A stretch of DNA of 64,000 nt from Rhododendron vialii (GCF_030253575.1 NC_080563.1:34023001-34087000); one strand, 5' to 3'; shown: positions 41,746 through 54,060, counted from the stretch's first letter. Translations and numbers: made by a program. The notes: a model not told the origin generated them from the letters alone.

Positions 41746-42194
41746 TCTTAAACCTTTCACACTTTTTTAGGATTTTATTAGGAATGATTCTAGATCTATG
41801 GAGAGTCAGATGTTGACTCTCAAGAAGAGGTTCATATTACAAAAAAACGTACTAAAAAAATAATCATATATATTTCCTATCAATCTATGCGATTATAAAA
41901 ATGTAGACATATATATATATATAATTGTACATAGATGCATATATACAACATTGTACCCCATAGCTATTTCAAAAGATAAAACATTAAACCTGATAGTATT
42001 AATTATGTCTTTATAGACACATATAATCTCAAGAGGACGATTATGAAACTTGTTAAAAAAGTCTTAGAATGGGCGGAATTTTAGATTTTTTTTTAAAAAC
42101 ATTAGACGGGTGAACTAATATAATTTTAACATTGATAAGACAAAATTACTACTATGAAATTGTTCGTGACCCTTGAACTAAAATATTCCCAATT

Positions 42195-42375
42195 ATCTCC
42201 TATTGGAAGTCTCCATTTATCTCCTGGTGGTTTCTTTCAGTTTCTTGTTGAATGTGGTATTTTTTCTTTTTCTTTTTTTTGGCCTTCTCTATGATTCAAG
42301 TTTTCCTTGTATTTAGGGTTGGCCGCCTCGATGTACACTTTGGCAATTTTCAATAAAATTTTGTTGCCGATCAAA
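42195..42375 (+). mobile_element. 5'-truncated LINE 3' end
   Basis: Contains TTGGCCGCCTCGATGTACAC, AATAAAATTTTGTTGCCGAT and an A-tail (42366-42375). Homologous to the tails at 41745 and 43729. The 5' boundary is uncertain. Confidence 0.6.
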
Positions 42376-42789
42376 AAAAAAATCCTATTAATTAGGATTC
42401 TAAGAATTTGTAGGGGTCATTTTTCAAAATTTATCTTTTTTATTTGGATTCTAGGATTTTGTGGGGGTCATTTTTCATTTTAAAATTATATATTTTTAAA
42501 TATTTCCTATTTGGCAATCGATTATTTCCTGCTAATTTTGTAGAAGAGATCATTATTTAGAAATAGGGAAATGATAGGGGCAGTTACACCTCAACCACAC
42601 TCTTTTCACATATATGTGATAAGGGATTGGCAAACTCATCCAATGATTTTTGGGATTGTTTGGTAATTTGGTTGCAAAGGAAACAGATTTGAAGAGATTA
42701 AAAAAAATCTTTTCTAACAAATCTGTTTTGAATTTGAAACATTGCCTGAACTCTGAAATTAAAAAAGTATTCAAATAGTAAAGGATAGC

Positions 42790-43004
42790 AAGCAACAGAT
42801 GGTTCTTTTTTTTTCTAAGCAAAAAAACTATATTAATCTTTGAAAAGATTACAAAAATTAAACAGATCACGGGCATACTAGCGAAAAAACACCACCCGAG
42901 AACCAAAATCCATAGAAGGAAAGATTCCAGCCGAAAACACCACAAAATGAGCCCAAACACCCGGAACAAACCAACAACCAAAACCTCCAAAGCAACAGAT
43001 GGTT
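42790..43004 (-). mobile_element. 5'-truncated LINE insertion with 15-bp target duplication
   Basis: A 185-bp minus-strand insert (42805-42989) whose poly-A tail shows as a T-run at 42805-42814. AAGCAACAGATGGTT flanks it on both sides (42790-42804 and 42990-43004). The long duplication plus A-tail is a target-primed reverse transcription signature. Confidence 0.85.
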
Positions 43005-43660
43005 ACTCTCTCGCTCAAGAAATTCACTGCCTGACAGAGGCCAAAGGGCTTGTAGCCCAATGGTATTTCACGGTCCTTCTTTGTGGGCCTTCAAGACCTG
43101 TCGTGGATATTTATGGTTTAGGGCTGCTATGAATAGCCTTTAAATTCTGTGGACTAACTTACTAATTCTCTTCTCCGCTGTATAATGATTAGAGAGCGAA
43201 TACTCCTAATTAAGCAAATGTTACTTTGGTTGATAAAAAAAAAAGTCGTAGATATATGACCCGACCATAAATTACATATCATTTTTACCTTTCTTCGGCG
43301 AAATTATTATTATTTCCATTTTTTACGTTTCTCTAATTAATACTCCATTCTATTTTCCCTCATTGCGTGCATAGCACGGGTAAGTAATTTCCACATCTTC
43401 CTAAGTCAAATATTTCTTTCCAAAAAGATAGGAGAGCAATTAATAATGGCTTTGACCAAATATATTTTATCATATAATGTGGCATAATCGTCATCGTTCA
43501 TTGAATGGGTCTCATTTACGTAGAGCTAATATCAAGCGTTGTAGACTGTGCCACATCAGATGGTAAATGATGAAGATCAAAGTGTGATAATAAACATACT
43601 AATCTGGATTCAGAAGACCTGGTCAAATCACCCAATCGAAAATTTATTAAACCCCTTGCA

Positions 43661-43750
43661 TAAATAGGGAGGGTTTCGATGTTCCCTTGGTCGAGTTTTT
43701 ATAAAAATCATTGTTGCCGATTAAAAAAAGTATGTAAATAGGGAGGGTTT
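43661..43750 (+). mobile_element. 58-bp LINE tail inserted upstream of the DUF569 gene, 16-bp target duplication
   Basis: TAAATAGGGAGGGTTT occurs at 43661-43676 and 43735-43750. Between them, 58 bp resemble the LINE 3' end seen at 42375 (CGATGTTCCC..., ATTGTTGCCGATTAAAAAAA). The duplicated target includes the TATA-like CATAAATAGGG, 155-245 bp upstream of the DUF569 ATG. Confidence 0.8.
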
Positions 43751-43905
43751 TGTTGTAAACACGATTGCGACCCTCCGTTCTTGGTTTTGATCTATCATTC
43801 GTGGTTTTTCTTATTAAGGTATGGATGAATTGAATTCCCTTCAATTTTTTTTCCCTTTCCATGATTTTTTGATGGTTTGATTTAATGTATCGATTGTAGA
43901 ATGGA

Positions 43906-44595
43906 ATGGAAGTTTTTCAAAGAGCAATTACGATGAAATTAAGCCACGATGGCTTGTACCTCGTCGCAAAGGACGACCAAGAATCCGTGTGTCTAGAGCG
44001 CGAAGGCTCGTCGAAGAATGCGATTTGGGCTGTCGAATTCGTTAACGGAAAGGAAAATAAGAATTACGTGCGCTTCAAAAGTTGTTATGATAGGTACCTC
44101 ACGGCGTCGAACGTGTTGCTTCGCCAAGGGTCGAGCGAGAGGAAAGTGCTTCAAACCCTCCAACAAGATGAACCGTGCATTGATTGGGAGCCGATACGAG
44201 ACGACTTCATCTCGTGGCGGTTCCAAACGCCGTTCGGTAGCTTTTTGCGGCGGAATTGGGGGTTACCGCCGTTGTGGAACCCTGTGACTCATGACATTCC
44301 TCGTCGAATGCGCATTCACAAGGTCTTGTGGGACGTTGAGGTGTTGGAGGCGATGCCGAAATCACTGTTCTCATATCCGTTGCCTTTGCCATTGCTGCTG
44401 AACGTGAACGGTGATTCATCGTCGCCTTTGCCATTGCCGTCGAACGTGAACGGTGACTCATCGGCGTCGTCGGACGTGAATGTTCCAGCGGATAGTTCAC
44501 CACCGACCGTTGCACCTTCCAAATTTGGAAAGGATGAACAACAGGTTGCATGGCCTTTGCCTCGTCCTCCAATAAGTTTGATCGGACATAAATAG
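43906..44595 (+). CDS. DUF569 domain protein
   Basis: A single exon of 229 residues. Residues 1-150 match the DUF569 family, a beta-trefoil-like plant domain related to actin-crosslinking/fascin folds. Diagnostic pieces are KLSHDGLYLVAKDDQESV, GSSKNAIWAVEFV, RFKSCYDRYLTASN, RKVLQTL, GSFLRRNWGLPPLWNPVTHD and VLWDVEVLE. The ATG is chosen because MEVFQRAITMKL aligns with the family N-terminus; the ATG five bases earlier is out of frame. The tail (from about 155) is Pro/Ser-rich with a 14-residue repeat (PLPLP..NVNGDSS). Biochemical function unknown. Two TATA-like sites lie upstream, duplicated by a LINE insertion. A 5' UTR intron ending near 43900 is possible. Confidence 0.85.
   Translation: MEVFQRAITMKLSHDGLYLVAKDDQESVCLEREGSSKNAIWAVEFVNGKENKNYVRFKSCYDRYLTASNVLLRQGSSERKVLQTLQQDEPCIDWEPIRDDFISWRFQTPFGSFLRRNWGLPPLWNPVTHDIPRRMRIHKVLWDVEVLEAMPKSLFSYPLPLPLLLNVNGDSSSPLPLPSNVNGDSSASSDVNVPADSSPPTVAPSKFGKDEQQVAWPLPRPPISLIGHK
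44382..44463 (+). repeat. in-frame 42-bp coding repeat in the DUF569 tail
   Basis: Copies at 44382-44421 and 44424-44463 differ at a few positions. The period is a multiple of three, so the frame is kept and the tail is lengthened by 14 residues. Confidence 0.8.
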
Positions 44596-47500
44596 ATAAT
44601 ATGGCGTAATGAAGATTCATGCATGTGTGCATATGGAAAGGGATTTGTACATGATGGTCAAGAACTTGTTCTATACGTAAATCACACAAAGACACTTTCA
44701 TTGATATATCCACAAAACAAGATCGAAATTGTATTACATAAATATATAAAATTTATGGTTGTTTGGTGTGTTTTTTTTTTTTTTTTTTTTACTTTTACTT
44801 TTGTGTTTTTTCCCCCTCCCGTTAAGGTTTCTCGGCACCAAATTTGTTTTTTTTTTTTTTTGTGTGGTTTACCTTGCTCTTATTCTATTCTCTATTTCTT
44901 GATCAATCCAATTAATTTCTCTATTGCTTGTAAATTAGAATATCGCAACCACTTATATCACGAAATTGCTCGCGCGCAAATGGTCCAAAAAAAGTTCCAT
45001 AACAAAAATCCAAGGTTGTTAATTTAATTAGGCGGCTCCACAAAATTGCTTAGGTGGTCAATTGAACACCCTAATTAATCGTTAATTAAACTAAAACCCT
45101 TGACTCGGTGAATCTACAAAGTATGTACACTATGCCACACATCAGTAGGCAGGCCGCATACACACCATACTTTAGAGAGCATGGGATATCAATATTTGTT
45201 GATGCCGTTTAATCCTTATATATTTCCATTAGTCTTTGTAGCAATTTTAAAAATTAATAAAATTTCTTTTTCGTGGTTCAAAAAAATCCTTGCCCTATTT
45301 CTTGATTGGATTTGCCTAATTAATTACATAAAAATGTGTTTCTATTAGGTTAATATTATTCACTTTCCATGAAGGCAAGGTAAATCTTGGTTTATATTAC
45401 AGATACTTTTGGTGTATGTTACGCTTCTTTTTTTTTTTTTTTTTATAGTTTTGCAGGAGTGTAAATTGAAGGGAAAACTTCACTTATACCTCATGTGGTT
45501 TGCGCCATGTGTGAATAAACTTATTCACATTCACTTTCTTGCATCTACACCCCCGTGCTTGGTGGATTTGTGCAAACGCACCCAATTTACGAAAATAATG
45601 CAAAATCCACTAACGGAAAATTTGTAAAGTCTTCTTCTTCTTTAAATATAACCAATCCATTTCTTGCACCAAAACTTGGATCCAAACCGTTCGTAGTTCT
45701 TTTTCCTTTATTCTATTTTATTTATTTTTTCTCAAGGGCTAGCAAAATTAGATTTTTGTGGTATTTCATAAGCACACAATTGACACATATATAGAAGCTC
45801 CAATATCTATATTGTTAATTCTTAATTGCATGAAATTGACTATGATTATTATATTTTTGGTCATTTACATTGAATTACTAATTTTGAAGGAAAAGATGAT
45901 CAATCTACTAAGTCGGTGTTTACGAAAAGTTATTTTTGCTGATTTTGATATTCTAGCTTTTCAAAATCAGTTAGGAACTTTTAGGAGTGTTTATCAAAGC
46001 TTCTAGATAACAGATTCTTGGATTCTACAAATTTTTAAAACCTAAAAAAGGAATGAAAATTTGAAAGTCCCAAAGCTAGATTTGGGTAGCTTCTGGCGCT
46101 TTTTGGATAAGATTTCAGGTTTTATAAAAGCTGATATTTATTTTTTTGTAGTAAGCAATATCAGCTTTTACTGTAACTTAATCATAATATCACAGCTATG
46201 GTAAACATGTTTATTTACTTCTATTAAAATCTAAAATTTATAATCTGCAGCAGAATCTGAAATTATAATCTAAAATCTGAATCCACTGCTATCGCAAATA
46301 TGCTCTTAGAGTGATTCTATATTAACCCCAAAAAAACTCTATATCCCCCAGTTTTGTTTCCAACACCCGTTTAAGTTTATTCACTATTCCTAAAATGTCC
46401 CATCTTCAACCTTACCCTAATCCTAATTTTGGTACATGATCAATTATATTTCGTGTTTACTCAGCCAATGAATAAGTTTCAAGAATCTACCTCTCACTTA
46501 TTTCAGCAGTTGAAATATAAAATGCGTACAAGTCATGGCAGTATGGCACGTCAAGTAATTTCAAGTGGTGGGTGGAACAATGTTGGGGCCCGGGGAGGCT
46601 CCAGCCCCTGGCCCGACCCTGAGTTTTATAACTTTTATTTTTTACACACTTGAATTTAAATATTATAGATAATTAGTCATGTATAAGTACTTATAATTTT
46701 AATTATTTTGGTTTGATTTGATAAAAAAATCGGTTATTTTACATTCTCATTTCTTTCATAAGTAAAAAATAAACATGTGACTGTTGAAGTACACTAAAGA
46801 AAAAAGGCAACATAATTTGTAAGGAGTATATTTTAGCTGCATTAGGTTAGAATCATTTCAATATATTGAAAAATAAAACTTTATGATGTGTATACATTTC
46901 GTTAAAAAAATACTATATGTCTATTAAGCCAACCCCCCAGATTAAAGTTTTGGCTCCACCACCAAGTTTACACTAAGACTCCGTTTGTTTGGGCGTAAAG
47001 TATTTTTTTATTTTTGATAGATCAGAACATTATTTTATCAGGTAAAATATTTTATTTTATATGGTGGAAAATATTTTCCGCTTAAAAAAATCATACGTCA
47101 ATTTTGAAACTTTACACGTTATAATTATTGTACCTTTTACTGCCCTAAGGGTTTTCCTGACATGTGCTTGACATGTTCTCTCTCTTAATTTCTCTCTCCA
47201 TCAGATAGTGGAGGAACTATAGAATCAAAAACAACATACTACCATCTACCATGTCGGTAGTGAATATATTAATTTCAGCTCAAACAATGGAGACGAAATG
47301 TCAAACTTTTTTTTTTTTTTGTTATAATCAGATATTCGGGCCAATTTATATGCAAGTCAATTAATTGTGAGAGATCGTAAATCTATCATCCACCAGCGCG
47401 GGCCTCACCCTAAAGTTGAATGTTAAACCAATATAAAAAATTTATCAAGCAAGAATTTTGAGTATATTGAATGAAGTAGAGAGTTGCATGTCATGCATGA

Positions 47501-47795
47501 ATCATACTTGACCCATAGTCCTATAGGTTAAAATTCACGTCGATCGGTGACCTCAAGAGAAATATTTGGGCCCGAGCAGTTTATCCGGATCATTCAAAAG
47601 TATGTTGGACAGTTCATATTTGAAATCCTTTTTTTTCTCTCACCCTACCACTCTCTCTTTTTTTTCTCTCCAAATCTGAGCAGTCCAAAACCGAAATGGA
47701 CGGCCCGGATGTGCTGAACGGACACTACGTGGTACCCACCTAACACTAAAAAATTTCTCGTGATCTCACAGTCTCACTATATATATGTACTCATG
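44596..47795. other. intergenic, 3.2 kb, no gene recognised
   Basis: Long poly-T runs (44770, 44850, 45430), a possible LINE tail near 45230-45285 and a SINE-tail-like piece near 47325-47430. The many short open frames are AT-rich and motif-free. Confidence 0.4.
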
Positions 47796-48909
47796 TCTAT
47801 TCTAATATATAAAGGGAGAACATCACTTTGATGTCTATCTCTTTGAAGTCCTGTCATGTATTTTCGCTTTCCCTAAATGCCCTAAAAAAAATCACAAATC
47901 AAAAAAGTTAATTGTGGAGAATAACAACCGGGCTAGACTGGAAAACTACCCTCACCAAAACTTCCTACCCCACGTTCCCCCAAAAAAAAATTAAAAATCG
48001 TTATAATGAAAATCACAAATTGTCATAATTTACGGCATACTCTGTGTACCATAACTTTGTCCAAAAAACTAAAAGAAGACTGCAACAATTCAAAGACCCA
48101 ATTCAAGATCTATCGCCATCATCCTCTTTTCTGTTCCACAGACAGGTATGTATGCCTTGCACTGGTACGACGTTTTTGGTATACATATTTTTCTGTGTAT
48201 AGGAGTATATATCTGCATTGTTATTGGTTTCTTTTCTTTATGTGTATAGCCTTTTGAGTACAGTTTCAACATAGGTTTAGACCCCTCACTGTTAAAAAAG
48301 AAGGTTAACAGCTTGATCATATACTAATTGGATTAACAATAAATTAACAAGAAGAAATGTGATAGTTTTAATGAAAGGTTCTTAAGGAATTGTTTATTCT
48401 CCCTTTCTTTGTTTAACAGTAAGTACTGCATTAGGAAGAATACTTGATACTCTGGAGTGAAAAAAATTTGATCATTTGGTTGTTTGTTACAGGTTTAAAA
48501 AAAAAAAAAGAAGAGACCAAAAACTGAAGACGGAAGTTTACATAGTTGTAGTGAAAATTGGTAACCTTGCTATTCGATTGATAAATAGGTTTTTTCCTAT
48601 ATTATTTTTCGACTTGCACATGCTCATCACGTTAGTAATTTACTATATGCATGTTGACTTCATATGGGTTTGTGCGCATTGGATTCCGTTTGTGGATACC
48701 AAATTCTGGCCACTTTAATTTTATTTGGTCTTTGCGCACTTGGAGCTAAGGGTGTGACCCGACATCTTTATAACAAGAGGCCGGGACACACGCGATCCGC
48801 GTGCAAGCCGAATTTTGTCAAAATTTGTAAAAATTCGATCAACAATAAACATGAAGAAATTTTATTAAAATCTGACTTGCACATGCATCTCGTGTGCCCC
48901 GTCCTCTAG
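47796..48909 (+). mobile_element. probable non-autonomous Helitron
   Basis: The 5' end TCTATTCTAATATATAAAGG fits the plant Helitron start consensus (TC...TAATA). The 3' end has a GC stem (GCACA...TGTGC, 48882-48900), a CCCGTCCT spacer and the terminal CTAG (48906-48909), followed by T. There are no terminal repeats or target duplication, as expected for a Helitron. The 1114-bp interior has no RepHel frame. The base before the 5' end is G, not the usual A, so the left boundary is slightly uncertain. Confidence 0.6.
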
Positions 48910-48917
48910 TATATATA
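48910..48917 (+). promoter_or_regulatory. TATA box of the GDSL gene
   Basis: TATATATAATG begins at the base immediately after the Helitron CTAG end, about 115 bp upstream of the ATG at 49028. Confidence 0.5.
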
Positions 48918-49027
48918 ATGCCAATGCCGGCCCAAAGCAATAAGGAATAAGCAAATATCACTACATAATTAAAGTTGCTCTAAACTGACCATATTCTTTG
49001 TTGTTTCTCTCTTTTCCTGGAGCAACA

Positions 49028-52000
49028 ATGGCTACACCTCCACCAATTCTCTCTCTCCTGCTGGTACTAATTTCTTCCATTCTGTTTCTTCTCCGTCTGT
49101 CCAGTGGTCAATCACTCAAGAGCTGCGGCTTTGATCGGATTTATCAACTCGGGGACTCTCTATCCGATACGGGAAACTTGATACGGGAAGTTCCAATTGG
49201 AATCGCCACGCCATATGCTTCACTTCCCTATGGTGAAACTTTCTTCAAGAGAGCCACCGGTCGCTGCTCCAATGGTTTGCTCATGATTGACTATTTTGGT
49301 AGGAACCCCGAATTGCTAATTGGCTTGTCGTTGATCTTATAATCCTACTAGTATCTTACCTTCTTTTATTTCTTTCGCTAGAATGTACGGAGGTCCCGTA
49401 GACCCACGTTGTTGGGAGACACTAGAACAAAAATGTAGTTTTTTTTTTTTTTTTTTGCTACGGTGATATACATCAGCGGGGGTTAGTGGGGGTGTTAAAG
49501 TTAGCACGGGGAGACCAGAAGCTATCCATAGCCCTGGTCTCCTAAAGGGCCTACCCTCTGTGGGGCTCAAACCCAAGACCTTCCACAAATGGGAGACAAT
49601 GACTGACCAATTACACTAATTGGCGGTTTTTCAAGAAATGCCACGCGTACATTGTACGCTTTTTTATGGCACATGTAAAAAATGTCATCTAAGATGTGAT
49701 CATTACAAAGGATGTATATATGTTACGTACGATTGAAAGAGTTATCGGTGTTTCAAGAAACGATGGTATATATAAGCCTTCATAGGTTTTTAAAAAAAAA
49801 CACGACACTAGCCGGCATTGGAGAGCTAGAAGCGCCACTCCAACTTTTTGCGGCGTTTGTCGGCTCTTCCACGTTGTTTTTTAAATGCGGAAAACATTCA
49901 ATTTTCTTGTAGTGGAAGAGAGACAGGCTCTTCCACGTTGTTTTTTAAACACGAAAAACATTCAATTTTCTTGTAGTGGAAGAGAGACAAGTACGACACA
50001 TGGTGGGACCACCATCGGTTGTGCACATACACAGAGAAAAATAAGTAATACAAATCAAAGGGTGAGCTCCTATGTATGTCACCAATAATGATACATACAC
50101 AACTCTTTATCACAACCAGCCACAATTGCTAACTCAAGAATAAGGAAAATAAATAATGCCAACTTTTTTCTTAGGTGTTATTGATATATCACTATACTAC
50201 TTCAATTTGAGATATAAATTTAACGAAGATATACAAGAAGACAGAATGGTGAAGGAAATAATCTTTATTTTTTTCCATAGTTTTTCTTTATCATGTTTGT
50301 TTTACTTTTTTTGTATTTTTTTTTATCGGCAAATGAAATTGAAATTTGCCGATAAAAAAAAATACAAAAGAAGGGTCAGAATTTAGGTCTCGTTAAGATA
50401 TTTGTTTCTTTTTTCAACCCACGTTCATGTTCTTGTCTTTACGGTAGCTGTTAGGTTTCGACTTGTCCGTTACTATTTTTACATATCAAAAGAACCTAAA
50501 TCGAATATTGCAGGTGTCTATGATTTATTTCGTACCATAGAAACATCTTGTGCTTTGGTCTATCGTACTGTGTATTTATCGTTTAAATTGTGTTACGTTC
50601 CATAGCAATTTCTGCGGGGCTACCTTTTCTCAACCCTTACAAGAATATTGGCTCAGATTTTGGACATGGAGTTAACTTCGCAGTCGCTGGCGCTACTGCA
50701 CTACCGGTAGAATTTCTGGCCAGCAAGCTTATTTTTCCACTGCTAACCGAGAGCTCGCTACGCGTGCAACTCGATTGGATGTCCGGGCATTTCAATTCTA
50801 TTTGCTCTACCGAAAGAGGTAACTGCCGGCGTCAAATCGACGCTATTTTATGAGTGAATTTGTTTCTCCACCTCCCATCAATTTGAACTGCACGCTAATC
50901 GCAACATAATACTATATATAAGCAATGTTTCTGTTTTACATGATGTTTGTGTATGATAGATTGCGGGGAGAAGCTAAAGAAATCTCTATTCATTGTTGGA
51001 GAGATAGGCGGAAACGATTTCAATTATGCACTAGTGGAAGGAAAAAACATTGAGGAAGTCAAGAGCCTTGTGCCAGATGCCGTCAAAGCTATAACAGATG
51101 CTGTTAGAGTACGGGCGTTTTCTAGATTTTCTTCTCGTATTTTTCCTTTTTCATGTGCTTCGAAACAAAAAGATTGACGCTTTGTTTGGTTCCCATCTCA
51201 GAAATATTCTCTCCAAAAATTTTGACTGTTTCATCATCCGTTTTTTTTTTTTTGGCTTTTAGTAATTTTTTTATTAAATTTTCTACTTTTTGGATGTATA
51301 TAGTATATATCTATTCAAAAAGTCAAAAAAATAGTTAAAATATTAAAAAATTGATTAAAGACGAAAATAAACGCAAACCTATATAGCATTTTATATCTAA
51401 AAAATGTACCCGTATTTCAAAACTGATAACCAAACAAAAGGCGTTTTCCTCACTCCCAGATGGTTTCATTTGATGCAATTTTATCAGGTAGAACTGTGAT
51501 TTTAATTCCCTTACATGGGTTGCAGAGAGCCATCAGTTATGGAGCTGATAGAGTGATAGTCGCCGGAAATTGGCCGTTCGGTTGTTTTCCGATCTATCTT
51601 ACTGTATTCCAGACCGGCAACCCTACGGCTTACGATAAAAATCAATGCCTGAAACAACTAAATGACCTCTCGATGTATTTCAACGACCAGTTACGAAACG
51701 CTATTCACGAGTTGAAGAAAGAGTTCCCTGATGCATCCATCGCTTATGGAGATTACTACAACGCATTCCTACAGCTTTTGAATAATGCTTCAGCTCTTGG
51801 TAAGTCTCTACCCAGCTACTAGCGATGATATCTTTTTTTTAACAGAAAAAAAAAATCTTCAAAAATAAATTACAAAGATTAAAGAAATCCAAAACACGAG
51901 ACATTACAATTTACAATGGAACATGAGGAGCCCACAAAAGAGGCTCCCCAACACACCGGCAACCACATACCATTGGGACTCAAAGGGAAAAAACACCAAA

Positions 52001-53245
52001 ACTGCGAATGGCAAGAAGCCAGCCAAGACTCCAAAAAAAGCCCAAAAAGAAACACCTCTCCAAAACAATGTGGAGAGTGCCAAAGGCACATCTATTGGTT
52101 TTCCATTATGTAATTACACTAATGTTTTGGTAATTATGTCTAAGTATCATATTTTGGATAAACTTCATTAACACCCTCAGAAGTTTTTTTTAATGATAAA
52201 TATATACCCCCTCACATGTGAGAAATAACAATACATGAACCTGTTGTGGTTTCTATGTGCATTTTTTTGACACTCACAATTGACAATTCTCTTTCCAAGC
52301 ACGTGACAGAATAAGCCAAAATTGACTTATATCTAAAATTCACCCTTTTCTAATAATAAAAAGGAATAAAAATCTATCAACTCTTACTTATTTTGAATCA
52401 AAATCTTTTTTAATCCATTAGAGGAGTTGTTTTGATCAAAAAGGCCGGGTAAAATTTATGAATAGTTATTTGTTTTCACTACTCGAAAGAACTTTTTTTT
52501 TTGTTCAGCTTGGACAAATTTATTATTTATGGGTAAAATATATTGAGATTTGAGAGCATTTTTTTTTTTTTTTGTCCATTCTATTATTAAAAAGGGTGGA
52601 TGGGTCAATATAAGACATTTTCACATACCATCCATCATGTTTTCGGTTGAACCATTTTGGTTGGGTGTTGTTGAAATAAAAATTCAAAACATAGGAGGTT
52701 AATAATCATTTAACATACCGAGGGGTATCTGTCATTAAGAAAAACCCAAAGGGTGTCAGTGAACTTTTACGGTTTTACCCCCTTTTTTCTCAAAAACATG
52801 GCAGGCTCATTTTACCATCGTTAAGACCTTTCTCTACCTATTTTCCCTCATGAGCGTAAGCTTTACACGTGAACCATGTACTATCTTCCTTTTGTTCTTG
52901 CGCGGTTCTTCTATAGTTAATTTGTTCCCATTTTTAATTTTATTATTCTGTCATAACGAAGTTTTGTTTGTTTTGGCAGCCAATTTTATTTCTCTATTAT
53001 TAATGGCGTACTCTTTGTTCGATACAGGATTCGATGTCACTTCGACACGAAAATCCTGTTGCGGGATTGGTGGCCCTTACGACTTTACTCTGACTTTGTT
53101 ATGTGGATTCCCCGGGGTTCCTGTTTGTTCCCAGCCAAATCGTTACATACACTGGGATGGGATTCACTTGACACAGGAGGCATATAGACTAATGGCTGGA
53201 TGGTTGGTTGATGACATTTTACCAAATCTCGGATGCAATGTTTAA
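49028..53245 (+). CDS. GDSL esterase/lipase (SGNH hydrolase, acetylajmalan-esterase-like clade)
   Basis: Five exons in phase: 49028-49298, 50606-50818, 50960-51108, 51526-51799 and 53028-53245, giving 374 residues, the usual GDSL length. An N-terminal signal peptide (LLLVLISSILFLLRLSSG) predicts secretion. The SGNH blocks are all present: block I GDSLSDTGN with nucleophile Ser44, block II Gly112 (GVNFAVAGA), block III GGND with Asn180, and block V WDGIHLT with Asp346 and His349. This clade hydrolyses acyl esters of small metabolites or lipids; the actual substrate cannot be read from sequence. Intron 1 carries a SINE and a 64-bp tandem duplication, and intron 4 a LINE fragment. The start is set by the signal peptide. 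A Helitron ends at the TATA box. The gene looks intact. Confidence 0.92.
49437..49626 (-). mobile_element. tRNA-derived SINE in GDSL intron 1
   Basis: Read on the minus strand: a tRNA-like head (AATTGGTCAGTC, then box B GGGTTTGAGCCCC at 49574-49562), a GGTCTCC-containing body and an 18-base A-tail (plus-strand T-run 49439-49456). No exact target duplication. Confidence 0.6.
49862..49989 (+). repeat. tandem duplication, 64-bp unit x2, GDSL intron 1
   Basis: Copies 49862-49925 and 49926-49989 share GGCTCTTCCACGTTGTTTTT and TTCAATTTTCTTGTAGTGGA, with 2-3 mismatches. Confidence 0.9.
51832..52105 (-). mobile_element. LINE 3'-end fragment in GDSL intron 4
   Basis: Minus-strand fragment with a T-run at its left end (51832-51839), then the complement of a TTTGTAATTTATTTTTGAAG-like 3' UTR resembling the insert at 42805. 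The right boundary is estimated and no target duplication was found. Confidence 0.5.
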
Positions 53246-54060
53246 CATCTTAATAACTTGACAAATTGGGCCAAGTGGCTAAGTCTATGATATTTTCGTA
53301 ATTCCGTTGCTAGATTTTCACTCTCAGTTTTTCTCTAAACGACGATGAGGATAGTGACTTTTGCACTCTTTCCTTATACAATCACTTTATTTTTTGTCTT
53401 CTTATGATGTGAATTTACGATGTTGTTCTTTCAAGCGTGAATTCACAACACAAGAAAACAAAAAATGAGTGTGGTTATTAAAAAAAACGTGAAAATCAAT
53501 TACCAAAGATTGATCCGAAGAACCTGACAGTTGCTGGGTTTGGCAAGGGGTGCAGTATAGGGTCTCCGATTCCCACTTGTTCTTTATAAGTTTTTCTCTG
53601 TCTTTGTTAGTTTTTCTTGTTAAGTTTTTCTTCTGAAGACTTGTTCCTCTTAGCTTGTCAAGCTTTTTGACGTTTTGATTTTATTCAGATTTTTTTTTTC
53701 GTGTTTTTTAGTTTTGTGTCAAACTTTTATGGATTATTGTTCGTCTTGACAAGAAAAATCAGAAAACCCAAAAAAATTACTTTACCAAAATATCTTTTTA
53801 ATATTCTACATAAAGCTAGGAAAATATCCAAGATAAAGCACCGGCTTTTGGGGTGTTATCTTGGACATTTCCAAAAATAAATGGGTAGAGTAAAAGTTTT
53901 TTGCTTTATCAATTCCTTTCGTCGAGACGTATTAATAATTCACAAAAAGTTCGGCGAAACTACCAAACGCGAACTTTCTTTGAATAAGTGCAAAAGGCTA
54001 AAAAGTCCCAAAAGCTCATTAGGAGAACAAGTTGGAGTCTTTGATCATCTTGAAAGTGTT
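53246..54060. other. GDSL 3' flank, no gene recognised
   Basis: AT-rich, with TTTTTGTTAGTTTTTCTTGT-type low-complexity sequence. The open frame at 53881-54093 has no recognisable motif. Confidence 0.35.

Noticed and set aside
44207..44713. 168-residue frame antisense to the DUF569 gene
   Set aside because: Shadow of the coding strand: the sense frame has clear DUF569 motifs and the antisense has none.
48476..48909. Two 80-residue plus-strand frames before the GDSL gene
   Set aside because: They lie inside the Helitron-like element and lack recognisable domains.
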